Assembly: GCA_030705945.1 (NCBI GenBank)
Contig: JAUZPS010000017.1
Coordinates: 1-23,093 of the forward strand
Source of the DNA: Bacillota bacterium
GTDB lineage: Bacteria > Bacillota > Clostridia > Acetivibrionales > DSM-2933
Reading direction: 5' to 3'
Length of the DNA stretch: 23,093 nt
In this document: positions 8,241 to 15,372 of the stretch, piece after piece
Position numbering within the stretch: position 1 is the first letter of the stretch
Layout: each line of letters opens with the position of its first letter
Translations under genes and position numbers: made by a program
The notes under the pieces: model-generated
Told to the model about the DNA's origin: nothing
Database searches by the model: none
Seen by the model: only the letters and a program-made list of their open reading frames with translations

Positions 8241-9449
8241 ATGGCGCTAAGCGAAGAAAGATTACTAATATTAAAAATGCTGGAGGAAGGAAAAATATCA
8301 GGCGAGGAAGCCGCAAAGTTATTAGAAGCTCTAGATAGCGGTAATCAGGGGGCTCCTAGAGAAGAATATACAAAGCAGCAAAAGCAGGTTAATTTTCAAT
8401 CTGAAGTTGAAAAAGTAAAGGAAAAAATGCAGGATTGGAAAAAGGAATTTAAAGAAAATATCAAAACTTATAAACAGAGCGATTTTGATAAGTCGGTAGA
8501 AGATTTTGTTGATAAAGCTGAAAAGTTGGGCAAAAACGTTGCTGTAACTACCTATGGCATAATAGATAAAATGGTGGATTTTGTTGGTAGTTTTATAGAC
8601 ACTAACGCATTTAATGTGTTTGGAAGTTACAAGGTCGAAGACAGGTCATTCGAGTGGATTGCGGCAGAGGGAATGGATGTCGAGATTGAAGGGGCGAATG
8701 GAAACATCATTGTAAAGAAACACTTGGATAATAAAATAATCGTCAGGTCTAAGGTAAGAAGTCCTCAAAACAACGCAGATGAAATACTGGGAGTGACTCA
8801 GGACGAAAATAAATTTTTAATTAAGATAAATAAGGCTGTCAATGTTAGTGTAGCACATGAGGTTTTTGTCCCGGTTATCAAATTTAAAAACATAAAATTC
8901 TCAACTTCCAATGGAAAGATTTATGTAGAAGACACAATATCCGAAGCTTTTGAATGCAAAACCAGAAACGCGCATATTGAAATAATTGGGGTAAATAGTG
9001 ATAAAATCAGTCTGAACACAAAAAATGCAAGGATACAAGCCAGCTATTTAATATCAAAAGATATTGATATTGACACAACAAATGCGACTTTAGATATTAA
9101 ACATGTCAAAGCGGAAAAAATTAACGCTCAATCAACTAATGGAAGGCTTTTAGCAGAAAACCTCCAGAATCTTGAGAATGGCAATGAATTGCATCTGAAT
9201 TTCAAAACCTCAAACGCGTGGATAAAAATCAATATGAATGACATGCTGAATAAAGGATATAAGGTTAAGGCTCAAACCACTAACGGAGGCGTTAATCTTC
9301 TTATTCCGCAGATTGTTTATAATAATCTTGGAAAACAAGGCTTGACTGGAGCCGCTGTCGAAGCAGAGAGCTCAAACCTAAACGATTTTGAGCAAAAAGT
9401 ATTTATAAATGCTGAGACTGCTAACGGATATATTGAGATAGTAAAATAA
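8241..9449 (+). CDS. DUF4097 beta-helix protein with N-terminal SHOCT-like motif (YvlB/LiaX-like)
   Basis: A 402-residue protein. Residues 5-31 (LLILKMLEEGKISGEEAAKL) are a SHOCT-like hairpin shared with the upstream DUF2089 protein. Residues 36-125 are charged, helical and partly amphipathic. From about 150 to the end there is a DUF4097-type right-handed beta-helix, with repeated [TS]-x-N-[AG]-x-[ILV] turns at N224, N243, N262, N281, N300, N325, N348 and N395. No signal peptide or transmembrane segment is visible. Related proteins (B. subtilis YvlB, enterococcal LiaX) belong to cell-envelope stress responses; a similar role here is inference. GGGAGGGG precedes the ATG. Confidence 0.85.
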   Translation: MALSEERLLILKMLEEGKISGEEAAKLLEALDSGNQGAPREEYTKQQKQVNFQSEVEKVKEKMQDWKKEFKENIKTYKQSDFDKSVEDFVDKAEKLGKNVAVTTYGIIDKMVDFVGSFIDTNAFNVFGSYKVEDRSFEWIAAEGMDVEIEGANGNIIVKKHLDNKIIVRSKVRSPQNNADEILGVTQDENKFLIKINKAVNVSVAHEVFVPVIKFKNIKFSTSNGKIYVEDTISEAFECKTRNAHIEIIGVNSDKISLNTKNARIQASYLISKDIDIDTTNATLDIKHVKAEKINAQSTNGRLLAENLQNLENGNELHLNFKTSNAWIKINMNDMLNKGYKVKAQTTNGGVNLLIPQIVYNNLGKQGLTGAAVEAESSNLNDFEQKVFINAETANGYIEIVK

Positions 9450-9512
9450 CAAAAATGATTTTAATATAATGATTTTAATATAAAAAAGTAAACTTAAATA
9501 AAGTAAGAAGAA

Positions 9513-9567
9513 AAATTAAAGCAATTGCTGATTGATTAGAAAATTGATTGGTAATTGCTTTTAATTT
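9513..9567 (+). terminator. Hairpin terminator after the DUF4097 gene
   Basis: AAATTAAAGCAATT (9513-9526) pairs with AATTGCTTTTAATTT (9553-9567) with one bulged base and a 26-nt loop, 63 bp after the stop. The T-rich right arm fits a terminator, though GC content is low and no separate T run follows. Confidence 0.45.
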
Positions 9568-9623
9568 GCGATTAAGTTTTTTAACTTGCAATTTATAAAA
9601 AGTGTCTGATTTTAGAAAATCTG

Positions 9624-9652
9624 TGGATAATATTTTATATTTATGTTATAAT
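9624..9652 (+). promoter_or_regulatory. Extended -10 sigma-A promoter for prfA
   Basis: TGTTATAAT provides an extended -10 (TATAAT at 9647-9652). TGGATA (9624-9629), 17 nt upstream, matches 4 of 6 bases of a -35. It lies 41 bp before the prfA ATG. Confidence 0.65.
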
Positions 9653-9693
9653 ATTTCACCGTAGATTCAAATTTTTTATTATAGAGGTGCGCA

Positions 9694-10776
9694 ATGTTTG
9701 ACAAACTTCAGGCTGCTGAGGATAGATTTGAAGAGATTAACCATAAGCTTAGCGATCCTTCGGTCATAGGGAATCAAGACGAATACAGAAAGTACATGAA
9801 GGAACATTCCGATCTAAGTGAAATTGTTGAGAAGTATAGAGAATATAAAAAAGTAAATAATGATATAATTGAAACTAGAGAGCTTCTTCAAGACAAGCTT
9901 GACGCTGATTTCAGGGAAATGGTTCAGGCTGAGTTCAAAGAAGCTGAGGAAAAGCTCGAAATAATTAAAAAGGAATTAAAAATTCTTCTGATTCCAAAGG
10001 ATCCGAACGATGATAGAAGCGTTATTGTTGAAATTCGCGGCGGAGCCGGCGGGGAAGAGGCTGCGCTGTTTTCCCAGGTTTTATTCAGAATGTACACAAG
10101 ATACGCTGAAAGAAAACGTTGGAAGATTGAAATTTTAGATTCAAATCCAACTGAATTAGGCGGCTTCAAAGAAGTTGTATTTTCTATTGAAGCGAGAGGC
10201 GCATACAGCAGATTAAAATTTGAAAGCGGTGTTCATAGAGTTCAGAGGGTTCCTACAACTGAAGCGAGCGGAAGAATTCATACTTCAACCATAACAGTTG
10301 CTGTTCTGCCGGAAGTAGATGATGTTGAAGTTGATATAAACCCAACGGACCTGCATATAGATACATACAGAGCCGGTGGAGCAGGAGGTCAGCATATCAA
10401 CAAAACAGAGTCAGCTATCAGAATAACTCATATTCCTACAGGTGTGGTTGTAACGTGCCAGGATGAACGTTCCCAGCATAAAAATAAGGATAAGGCTATG
10501 AAGGTCTTAAGGTCCAAACTTTTTGAAATTGCCCAGAATCAGCAGGATTCAGAGTTGGCTCAAGCAAGGAAGAGTCAGGTCGGAACCGGAGACAGAAGTG
10601 AAAGAATCAGAACCTATAATTACCCTCAGGGAAGAGTAACTGATCATCGTATTGGACTTACTCTATATAAACTTGACTATATAGTAGATGGAGATATGGA
10701 TGAGATTATTGACGCGCTAATTACCTCAGCGCAGTCAGAGAAGCTTGGAAGCGGCGCAACTGATGATGAAGATTAA
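9694..10776 (+). CDS. prfA: Peptide chain release factor 1
   Basis: A 360-residue class I release factor that reads UAA and UAG stop codons and triggers peptidyl-tRNA hydrolysis. The GGQ catalytic loop is at 231-233 (YRAGGAGGQHINKTESA). The codon-recognition tripeptide in RVPTTEASGRIHTS is P187-T-T, fitting the PxT motif of RF1 rather than the SPF of RF2. The coiled N-terminal domain (about 1-100) is complete. GAGGTG precedes the ATG. In many Firmicutes prmC, whose product methylates this GGQ glutamine, follows directly; here it is absent and an R1 repeat lies 35 bp downstream. Confidence 0.97.
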   Translation: MFDKLQAAEDRFEEINHKLSDPSVIGNQDEYRKYMKEHSDLSEIVEKYREYKKVNNDIIETRELLQDKLDADFREMVQAEFKEAEEKLEIIKKELKILLIPKDPNDDRSVIVEIRGGAGGEEAALFSQVLFRMYTRYAERKRWKIEILDSNPTELGGFKEVVFSIEARGAYSRLKFESGVHRVQRVPTTEASGRIHTSTITVAVLPEVDDVEVDINPTDLHIDTYRAGGAGGQHINKTESAIRITHIPTGVVVTCQDERSQHKNKDKAMKVLRSKLFEIAQNQQDSELAQARKSQVGTGDRSERIRTYNYPQGRVTDHRIGLTLYKLDYIVDGDMDEIIDALITSAQSEKLGSGATDDED

Positions 10777-10811
10777 GACTCATTGAAAAATTGCTGTAGA
10801 TTTTATTATAT

Positions 10812-10906
10812 AAAAAGCACTATTAATCTTACATTTGACGGAGCAAAATAACGAACGCTTTAACGTTATTTTGTGATAGGCAAATGTAAAAGATTAATTG
10901 CTTTTT
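10812..10906 (+). repeat. R1 repeat, copy 2 (most intact palindrome)
   Basis: Outer arms pair as AAAAAGCA/TGCTTTTT, ATTAATCTT/AAGATTAAT and ACATTTG/CAAATGT. The inner arms CAAAATAACG/CGTTATTTTG pair perfectly over 10 bp around a 9-base loop. This is the copy in which both stems are intact. It lies between prfA and the ZIP transporter gene, and its right end, GCTTTTT, resembles a terminator tail for prfA. Confidence 0.92.
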
Positions 10907-11004
10907 ATATAAAAAGATAATTTTAAGCGCGCAACTTGAATATGAATTAATACTAGGCATAGATAAAAAAGTTTTAAAATATTCATATTTATTGGAGCGA
11001 GCTT

Positions 11005-11742
11005 ATGAATTTATTATTGAAAATTGCTTTAATTGGCCTTATCTCAGGGGTTGCAGGGACCGGCGCCGGAGGTTTAACGGCTTTTTTTATAAGAGATATA
11101 TCAAATCGCAGCTTAGGATTCATTCTGGAATTCTCATCAGGACTCATGACAGCGGTTGTTTGTTTTGAACTCATCCCAGAGGCTTTCAAGGCTAGCGGAA
11201 TATTATTATCGCTAATCGGTGTTATTGCTGGAGTTCTAGCGATTATGGCGATAGAAGATTTATTGAAAAACGCTGATTTTATAAAAAAGAGCAATAAAAA
11301 TTCCAGTTTATTAAAGACCGGGATACTCACTGCGGTAGGTCTGGCATTGCATAATTTGCCGGAAGGTATCGCTGTTGGGTCAGGCTTTGGAGCATCAATA
11401 AGCCTTGGTATTACAATTACCCTCGTTATAGCAATTCATGATATACCGGAAGGAATTGCAATTGCCGTACCTATGAGGCTCGGTGGGGTAAGCCGTGGAA
11501 AAGCGTTTCTGTTTACTGCTTTGACTGGAGCGCCGATGGGCGTAGGAGCGTTTTTAGGAGCTTTTCTTGGAGGAATATCAAAGGATTTTGTTGGAACTTG
11601 CCTAGGATTTGCAGGCGGTTCAATGATATACATTGTTTTAGGAGAGCTGATACCTGAATCTAAGAGGCTGCATAGAGGAAGACTGCCAGTTATAGGTAAT
11701 ATTCTGGGTCTGATATGTGGTATAATAGTTTCTGTAACTTGA
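11005..11742 (+). CDS. ZIP family divalent metal transporter (ZupT-like)
   Basis: A 245-residue membrane protein with about eight hydrophobic segments. It has the two ZIP metal-site motifs in adjacent helices, HNLPEG (116-121) and HDIPEG (145-150), together with ELIPEAF and GELIPES. ZIP proteins carry zinc, iron or manganese into the cytoplasm; the metal cannot be read from sequence. The loop between TM3 and TM4 (KNADFIKKSNKNS) is short and has no histidine run. TTGGAGCG precedes the ATG. A 9-bp inverted pair, AATATGAAT (10939-10947) and ATTCATATT (10981-10989), ends just before the ribosome site. The gene ends 17 bp before the sua5 start. Confidence 0.9.
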   Translation: MNLLLKIALIGLISGVAGTGAGGLTAFFIRDISNRSLGFILEFSSGLMTAVVCFELIPEAFKASGILLSLIGVIAGVLAIMAIEDLLKNADFIKKSNKNSSLLKTGILTAVGLALHNLPEGIAVGSGFGASISLGITITLVIAIHDIPEGIAIAVPMRLGGVSRGKAFLFTALTGAPMGVGAFLGAFLGGISKDFVGTCLGFAGGSMIYIVLGELIPESKRLHRGRLPVIGNILGLICGIIVSVT

Positions 11743-11759
11743 TATGAGGAGCTGTAAAC

Positions 11760-12812
11760 TTGAATACGGAGATAATTAGAATAGATAAGAATAATATAAA
11801 TGTGGACAAAATAAAAGCCGCGGCCGATATATTAAGAGTGGGTCGTCTTGTGGCTTTTCCTACTGAAACGGTATATGGACTTGGCGCAAACGCTCTTGAC
11901 GAAGAAGCGGTAAAGAAAATATTTGCGGCAAAGGGAAGACCCTCAGATAATCCGTTAATTGTTCATGTTTCTGATAAAGAAATGATCGAGGGGCTTGTAA
12001 AAAAAATTCCTGAAAAAGCATTTGAGCTTATGCGGCAATTTTGGCCGGGAGCCCTAACATTAATAATGGAGAAGGCTGATTGTATTCCCCATATAATAAC
12101 TGGAGGGTTAAATACCGTAGCTATAAGAATGCCTTCACATCCTATAGCTCTTGAACTTATCAAAGTTTCGCAAATACCTGTTGCGGCTCCAAGCGCAAAT
12201 ATATCAGGAAGACCTAGCCCGACTGAAGCGGAACATGTAATCCATGATTTATCAGGTAAAGTTGATTTGATTATTGACGGGGGCAGTTCAAACATAGGTC
12301 TGGAATCGACAGTTCTTGATCTTACCGTAGATCCTCCAATGGTGCTAAGGCCTGGAGGAGTTACATTAGAACAACTTAGAGGTTTACTTAAAGATGTAGT
12401 CGTAGATCCTGCTCTTTTAGACATTACTCGATCTGAATTTAGGCCAAAAGCTCCTGGAATGAAGTACACCCACTATTCTCCAAAAGCTGATGTAATTATT
12501 GTAGATGGAAATATTGAAGCTATAGTTTCAAAAATAAATGAACTAGCGTCAAACAGGATTTCAAATGGCATAAAAGTTGGCATATTAGCCACCGAGCAGA
12601 CAAGGGAGAAATATAAATCCTGCAATGTATTATCGCTTGGGGACAGGCGCAAGCCGGAAACAATAGCGGCTAATCTCTTCAAGGGTCTTAGAGAGCTAGA
12701 CTTAACCGGAGTTGAAGTTATTTTTACAGAAGCTGTTGATGATACAGGGGTTGGCTTAGCCATAATGAACAGAATGAAGAAAGCTGCAGGGTTTAATATA
12801 ATAAAGGTTTAA
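11760..12812 (+). CDS. ywlC: L-threonylcarbamoyladenylate synthase, Sua5/YwlC type
   Basis: Makes threonylcarbamoyl-AMP from threonine, bicarbonate and ATP, the first step of tRNA t6A37 formation. The YrdC-like domain (about 10-210) shows AFPTETVYGLGANA, KGRPSDNPLIVHV, LMRQFWPGALTLIM, VAIRMPSHP and VAAPSANISGRPSPT. At 350 residues it also carries the C-terminal Sua5 domain (about 235-350), linked by PGMKYTHYSPKA, and so is the long form rather than TsaC. The start is a TTG at 11760, 8 nt after GAGGAG. It is followed by ywlE, as in B. subtilis. Confidence 0.94.
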   Translation: MNTEIIRIDKNNINVDKIKAAADILRVGRLVAFPTETVYGLGANALDEEAVKKIFAAKGRPSDNPLIVHVSDKEMIEGLVKKIPEKAFELMRQFWPGALTLIMEKADCIPHIITGGLNTVAIRMPSHPIALELIKVSQIPVAAPSANISGRPSPTEAEHVIHDLSGKVDLIIDGGSSNIGLESTVLDLTVDPPMVLRPGGVTLEQLRGLLKDVVVDPALLDITRSEFRPKAPGMKYTHYSPKADVIIVDGNIEAIVSKINELASNRISNGIKVGILATEQTREKYKSCNVLSLGDRRKPETIAANLFKGLRELDLTGVEVIFTEAVDDTGVGLAIMNRMKKAAGFNIIKV

Positions 12813-12865
12813 TAAAACTAAAACATTGCTTCTTAATTTAATAACAAAAGATAGAAGGTAGAACA

Positions 12866-13354
12866 ATGATTACTATTTTATTTGTATGTACTGGAAATAC
12901 GTGTAGAAGTAGTATGGCTGAGGGAATCTTAAAGAACGAGTTACAGAAGGACCCTATTTTAATAGATAACTTTTTTGTTCAGTCCGCTGGGGTAAGCGCG
13001 TTTGATGGAGAATCTGCAAGCAGCAATTCAATAAAGGTTCTGCATGATAAATATAGAATAGATATAAGCGAACATAAGTCTAAGCAGATTGACGCGGAAA
13101 GGATAAGAGAAGCTAAAATTATTCTGACTATGACAAGCAGTCATAGAGACGCGATACTGAGATATTTTCCAGACGCTAAAGGGAAAACTTATACTATGAA
13201 AGAGTATATAATATTAAACTTAAAAGAAGAGACTGATCTGGAAGGGCTTGATATCTGTGATCCCTTTGGTGGATCAGTTGAAGTTTATGAAAAATGCGCG
13301 GATGAAATATATAAAGCTGTAAATTACCTGAAAAAAATTCTTCATAAACAATAA
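12866..13354 (+). CDS. ywlE: Low-molecular-weight phosphatase, probable protein-arginine phosphatase YwlE
   Basis: A 162-residue member of the LMW protein-tyrosine phosphatase fold. The P-loop is CTGNTCRS (nucleophile C8, R14), and the general-acid loop is CDPFGGS near residue 131. The fifth P-loop residue is Thr12, where tyrosine phosphatases usually have Ile or Leu. In B. subtilis YwlE this threonine determines preference for phosphoarginine on proteins marked by McsB. Its place just after sua5/ywlC matches ywlE in Bacillus. AGAAGG precedes the ATG. R2 copy A starts at the base after the stop codon. Confidence 0.9.
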   Translation: MITILFVCTGNTCRSSMAEGILKNELQKDPILIDNFFVQSAGVSAFDGESASSNSIKVLHDKYRIDISEHKSKQIDAERIREAKIILTMTSSHRDAILRYFPDAKGKTYTMKEYIILNLKEETDLEGLDICDPFGGSVEVYEKCADEIYKAVNYLKKILHKQ

Positions 13355-13457
13355 GAGTGTTTTAAAAAAATTACTTGTTCAAGTTTTGTATGATGAAAAC
13401 TTATTATATCAAGTTTTTGAAACGACCGGTTGCTAAGTTTTTTTGATGCTGCCTAAA
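13355..13457 (-). repeat. R2 repeat, copy A
   Basis: Read on the minus strand this runs AGGCAGCATCAAAAAAAC ... GGTCGTTTCAAAAACTTG ... GTTTTCATCATACAAAAC ... CTTGAACAAG ... ATTTTTTT, matching copies B and C over about 100 bp. The terminal GAAAC arm has decayed to AAAAC. It begins exactly after the ywlE stop codon and fills most of the ywlE-rpiB gap. Confidence 0.85.
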
Positions 13458-13533
13458 ATGATTAATATAATGCAGAGCAATTTTTTTTGACATAGAAGGT
13501 TCAATAATATAAAATAAATGAGGGTGATTAATT

Positions 13534-13986
13534 TTGATAGGCATAGGTAGTGATCACGGAGGATTTAATCTTAAATCAGAAATTATAAAATTTCTTAAAG
13601 AAAAGGGTTATGAAATAAAGGACTTTGGGACCTGTAGCGCTGATTCCGTTGATTATCCGGATTATGGCCGGGCTGTTGCTGAGGCTGTTAGCAATGGAGA
13701 GTGTGAAAAAGGTATAATAATCTGCGGTACTGGAATAGGCATCTCAATTGCCGCAAATAAGGTTAATGGAATTAGAGCGGCGCTATGTACAGATTCATTT
13801 ATGGCAAAAATGGCAAGAGCGCATAATAATTCAAATATTCTTGCTTTAGGAGAAAGAGTTTTGGGTATAGGATCAGCGCTAGATATAGTTGAGGTTTGGT
13901 TGAACACTGAATACGAGGCTGGCAGACATCAACTAAGATTAGATAAAATTGCAGATATTGAAGAGAAGTATAATAAAGAGCAATAA
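13534..13986 (+). CDS. rpiB: Ribose-5-phosphate isomerase B
   Basis: A 150-residue RpiB/LacAB family sugar-phosphate isomerase interconverting ribose 5-phosphate and ribulose 5-phosphate. It has GIGSDHGGF (D7, H8), the catalytic cysteine C64 in IICGTGIGISIAANK, and H97 in ARAHNNSNILALGERV. The start is a TTG at 13534, 7 nt after AGGGTG. It is placed between ywlE and upp as in Bacillus, where the orthologue is ywlF. Some RpiB-like proteins act on other pentose or hexose phosphates, but the context favours the pentose phosphate role. Confidence 0.95.
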   Translation: MIGIGSDHGGFNLKSEIIKFLKEKGYEIKDFGTCSADSVDYPDYGRAVAEAVSNGECEKGIIICGTGIGISIAANKVNGIRAALCTDSFMAKMARAHNNSNILALGERVLGIGSALDIVEVWLNTEYEAGRHQLRLDKIADIEEKYNKEQ

Positions 13987-14078
13987 TTAATACTAACGCA
14001 TATTTATCGATATTTCATAAACAATTGATATTACATAAACATAAGAAAAATTATATTATCAGAAAGGAACTTTATTTT

Positions 14079-14708
14079 ATGAAAAATGTTCATCTTCTTG
14101 ACCACCCTTTAATTCAGCACAAAATATCTTTATTAAGAGATATAAATACAGATACCAAGGAATTCAGAGAACTTGTACAAGAAATTTCCATGCTAATGGG
14201 ATATGAAGTAACAAGAGACATGACATTAAAGGAAGTTGAAATTGAAACCCCGGTTGGAATTGCAAGAACTAAGGTTATTTCTGGAAAGAAACTTGGAATA
14301 GTACCCGTTTTAAGAGCAGGACTTGGCATGGTGGATGGTATGTTGCAATTACTGCCAATGGCGAAAGTCGGTCATATAGGCCTTTACAGGGATCCTGTGA
14401 CTTTACAGCCAGTTGAATACTATTGTAAAATGCCATACGATGTTGAGGAGAGAGATATCGTAATTCTTGATCCTATGCTTGCTACAGGTGGCTCGGCGTC
14501 TGTGGCTATCAAATATATAAAAGATAAAAATGTGAACAATATAAAATTGATGTGTTTGATTGCGTCAAAGCCAGGAATCGAAAGAATTAACAAGGATCAT
14601 CCTGATGTAGAAATTTACTGCGCGGCAATTGATGAGGAATTAAACGACCATGGTTATATTGTGCCGGGATTAGGCGATGCAGGGGATAGGTTATTTGGCA
14701 CAAAATAA
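14079..14708 (+). CDS. upp: Uracil phosphoribosyltransferase
   Basis: Salvages uracil with PRPP to give UMP. I chose the ATG at 14079, which gives 209 residues, the standard length, with AAAGGA 10 nt upstream; the in-frame ATG at 14025 would add 18 residues with no homology-like character. Family motifs include HPLIQHKISLLRD, GKKLGIVPVLRAGLGMVDG, the PRPP-binding loop ILDPMLATGGS (129-139) and the uracil-binding C-terminus DHGYIVPGLGDAGDR. R1 copy 3 begins 36 bp after the stop. Confidence 0.96.
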   Translation: MKNVHLLDHPLIQHKISLLRDINTDTKEFRELVQEISMLMGYEVTRDMTLKEVEIETPVGIARTKVISGKKLGIVPVLRAGLGMVDGMLQLLPMAKVGHIGLYRDPVTLQPVEYYCKMPYDVEERDIVILDPMLATGGSASVAIKYIKDKNVNNIKLMCLIASKPGIERINKDHPDVEIYCAAIDEELNDHGYIVPGLGDAGDRLFGTK

Positions 14709-14744
14709 TTAAATTTGATTATATTAGTATTATTATTATAAATT

Positions 14745-14838
14745 AAAATCAATTAATCTTTTACACTTATCAATCTCGAAATACCGTTAAAACTGTTCGT
14801 TATTTTGCTCTGCTAAATGTAAAATTAATTGTTATTTT
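14745..14838 (-). repeat. R1 repeat, copy 3 (inverted, diverged)
   Basis: It aligns along its whole length with the reverse complement of copy 2: CAATTAATCTTTTACA, then GTTCGTTATTTTGCTC, then AAATGTAAAATTAATTG. The outer arms still pair (CAATTAAT/ATTAATTG) despite many changes; the inner arm has about two mismatches. It lies between upp and the dCMP deaminase gene. Confidence 0.85.
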
Positions 14839-14906
14839 AAAATAGATAAGTTCAAATGCTTAGATAAGGCATTTGATTCGAATATTGAGTTTGATGGAGG
14901 GTCTTT

Positions 14907-15344
14907 ATGAGACCAGCGTGGGACGATTATTTTATGGACATAGTCGATCTGATAAAAAGTAGATCGACATGTGTAAGAAGACAGGTTGGAGCATTAATTG
15001 TAAAGGATAAAAGAATACTGGCAACGGGTTACAATGGGGCGCCTACAGGCTGTAAACATTGTTCTGAAATTGGATGCTTGAGGGATGAGCTAAAAATTCC
15101 TTCGGGCCAGAGACATGAACTATGCAGAGCGATACATGCTGAACAGAATGCAATTGTGCAAGCTGCAAATTCAGGGGTAAGCGTCAATGGCGGCACTCTA
15201 TACGTAACAATTCAGCCATGTGTTTTATGCGCCAAGATGGCTATTAATGCAGGTATCAAGAAAATAGTATTCAGAGGAGACTATCCCGATGAACTGTCTA
15301 TGGAACTTTTAAAAGAAGCCGGCATAAGAGTAGTTAGATTGTAA
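14907..15344 (+). CDS. comEB: dCMP deaminase (ComEB-like cytidine/deoxycytidylate deaminase)
   Basis: A 145-residue zinc deaminase converting dCMP to dUMP, feeding thymidylate synthesis. The zinc site is H77-A-E79 (IHAEQNAIVQAA) with C105 and C108 in QPCVLCAKMAINAG. Additional cysteine/histidine residues in TGCKHCSEIGC mark the deoxycytidylate deaminase branch, which binds a second zinc. The N-terminal RPAWDDYFMDIV is typical. GGAGGG precedes the ATG. It is 28 bp upstream of the wecA-like gene, so the two are likely co-transcribed. Confidence 0.93.
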   Translation: MRPAWDDYFMDIVDLIKSRSTCVRRQVGALIVKDKRILATGYNGAPTGCKHCSEIGCLRDELKIPSGQRHELCRAIHAEQNAIVQAANSGVSVNGGTLYVTIQPCVLCAKMAINAGIKKIVFRGDYPDELSMELLKEAGIRVVRL

Positions 15345-15372
15345 ATATCTTTTACAAAAGAAGGTGTATTTC

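Noticed and set aside
9513..9567. Possible degenerate fourth R1 copy (AAAGCAATT ... AATTGCTTTT)
   Set aside because: The arms resemble R1 ends, but the interior is too short (about 55 bp) and has none of the GCAAAATAACG core. A terminator is simpler.
11963..12469. 168-codon open frame on the minus strand
   Set aside because: It lies wholly inside sua5/ywlC in antisense, has no ribosome site and no recognisable domain, and its composition reflects the opposite strand.
14025..14078. 18-residue N-terminal extension of Upp
   Set aside because: AAAGGA is placed for the ATG at 14079, which also gives the standard 209-residue length.
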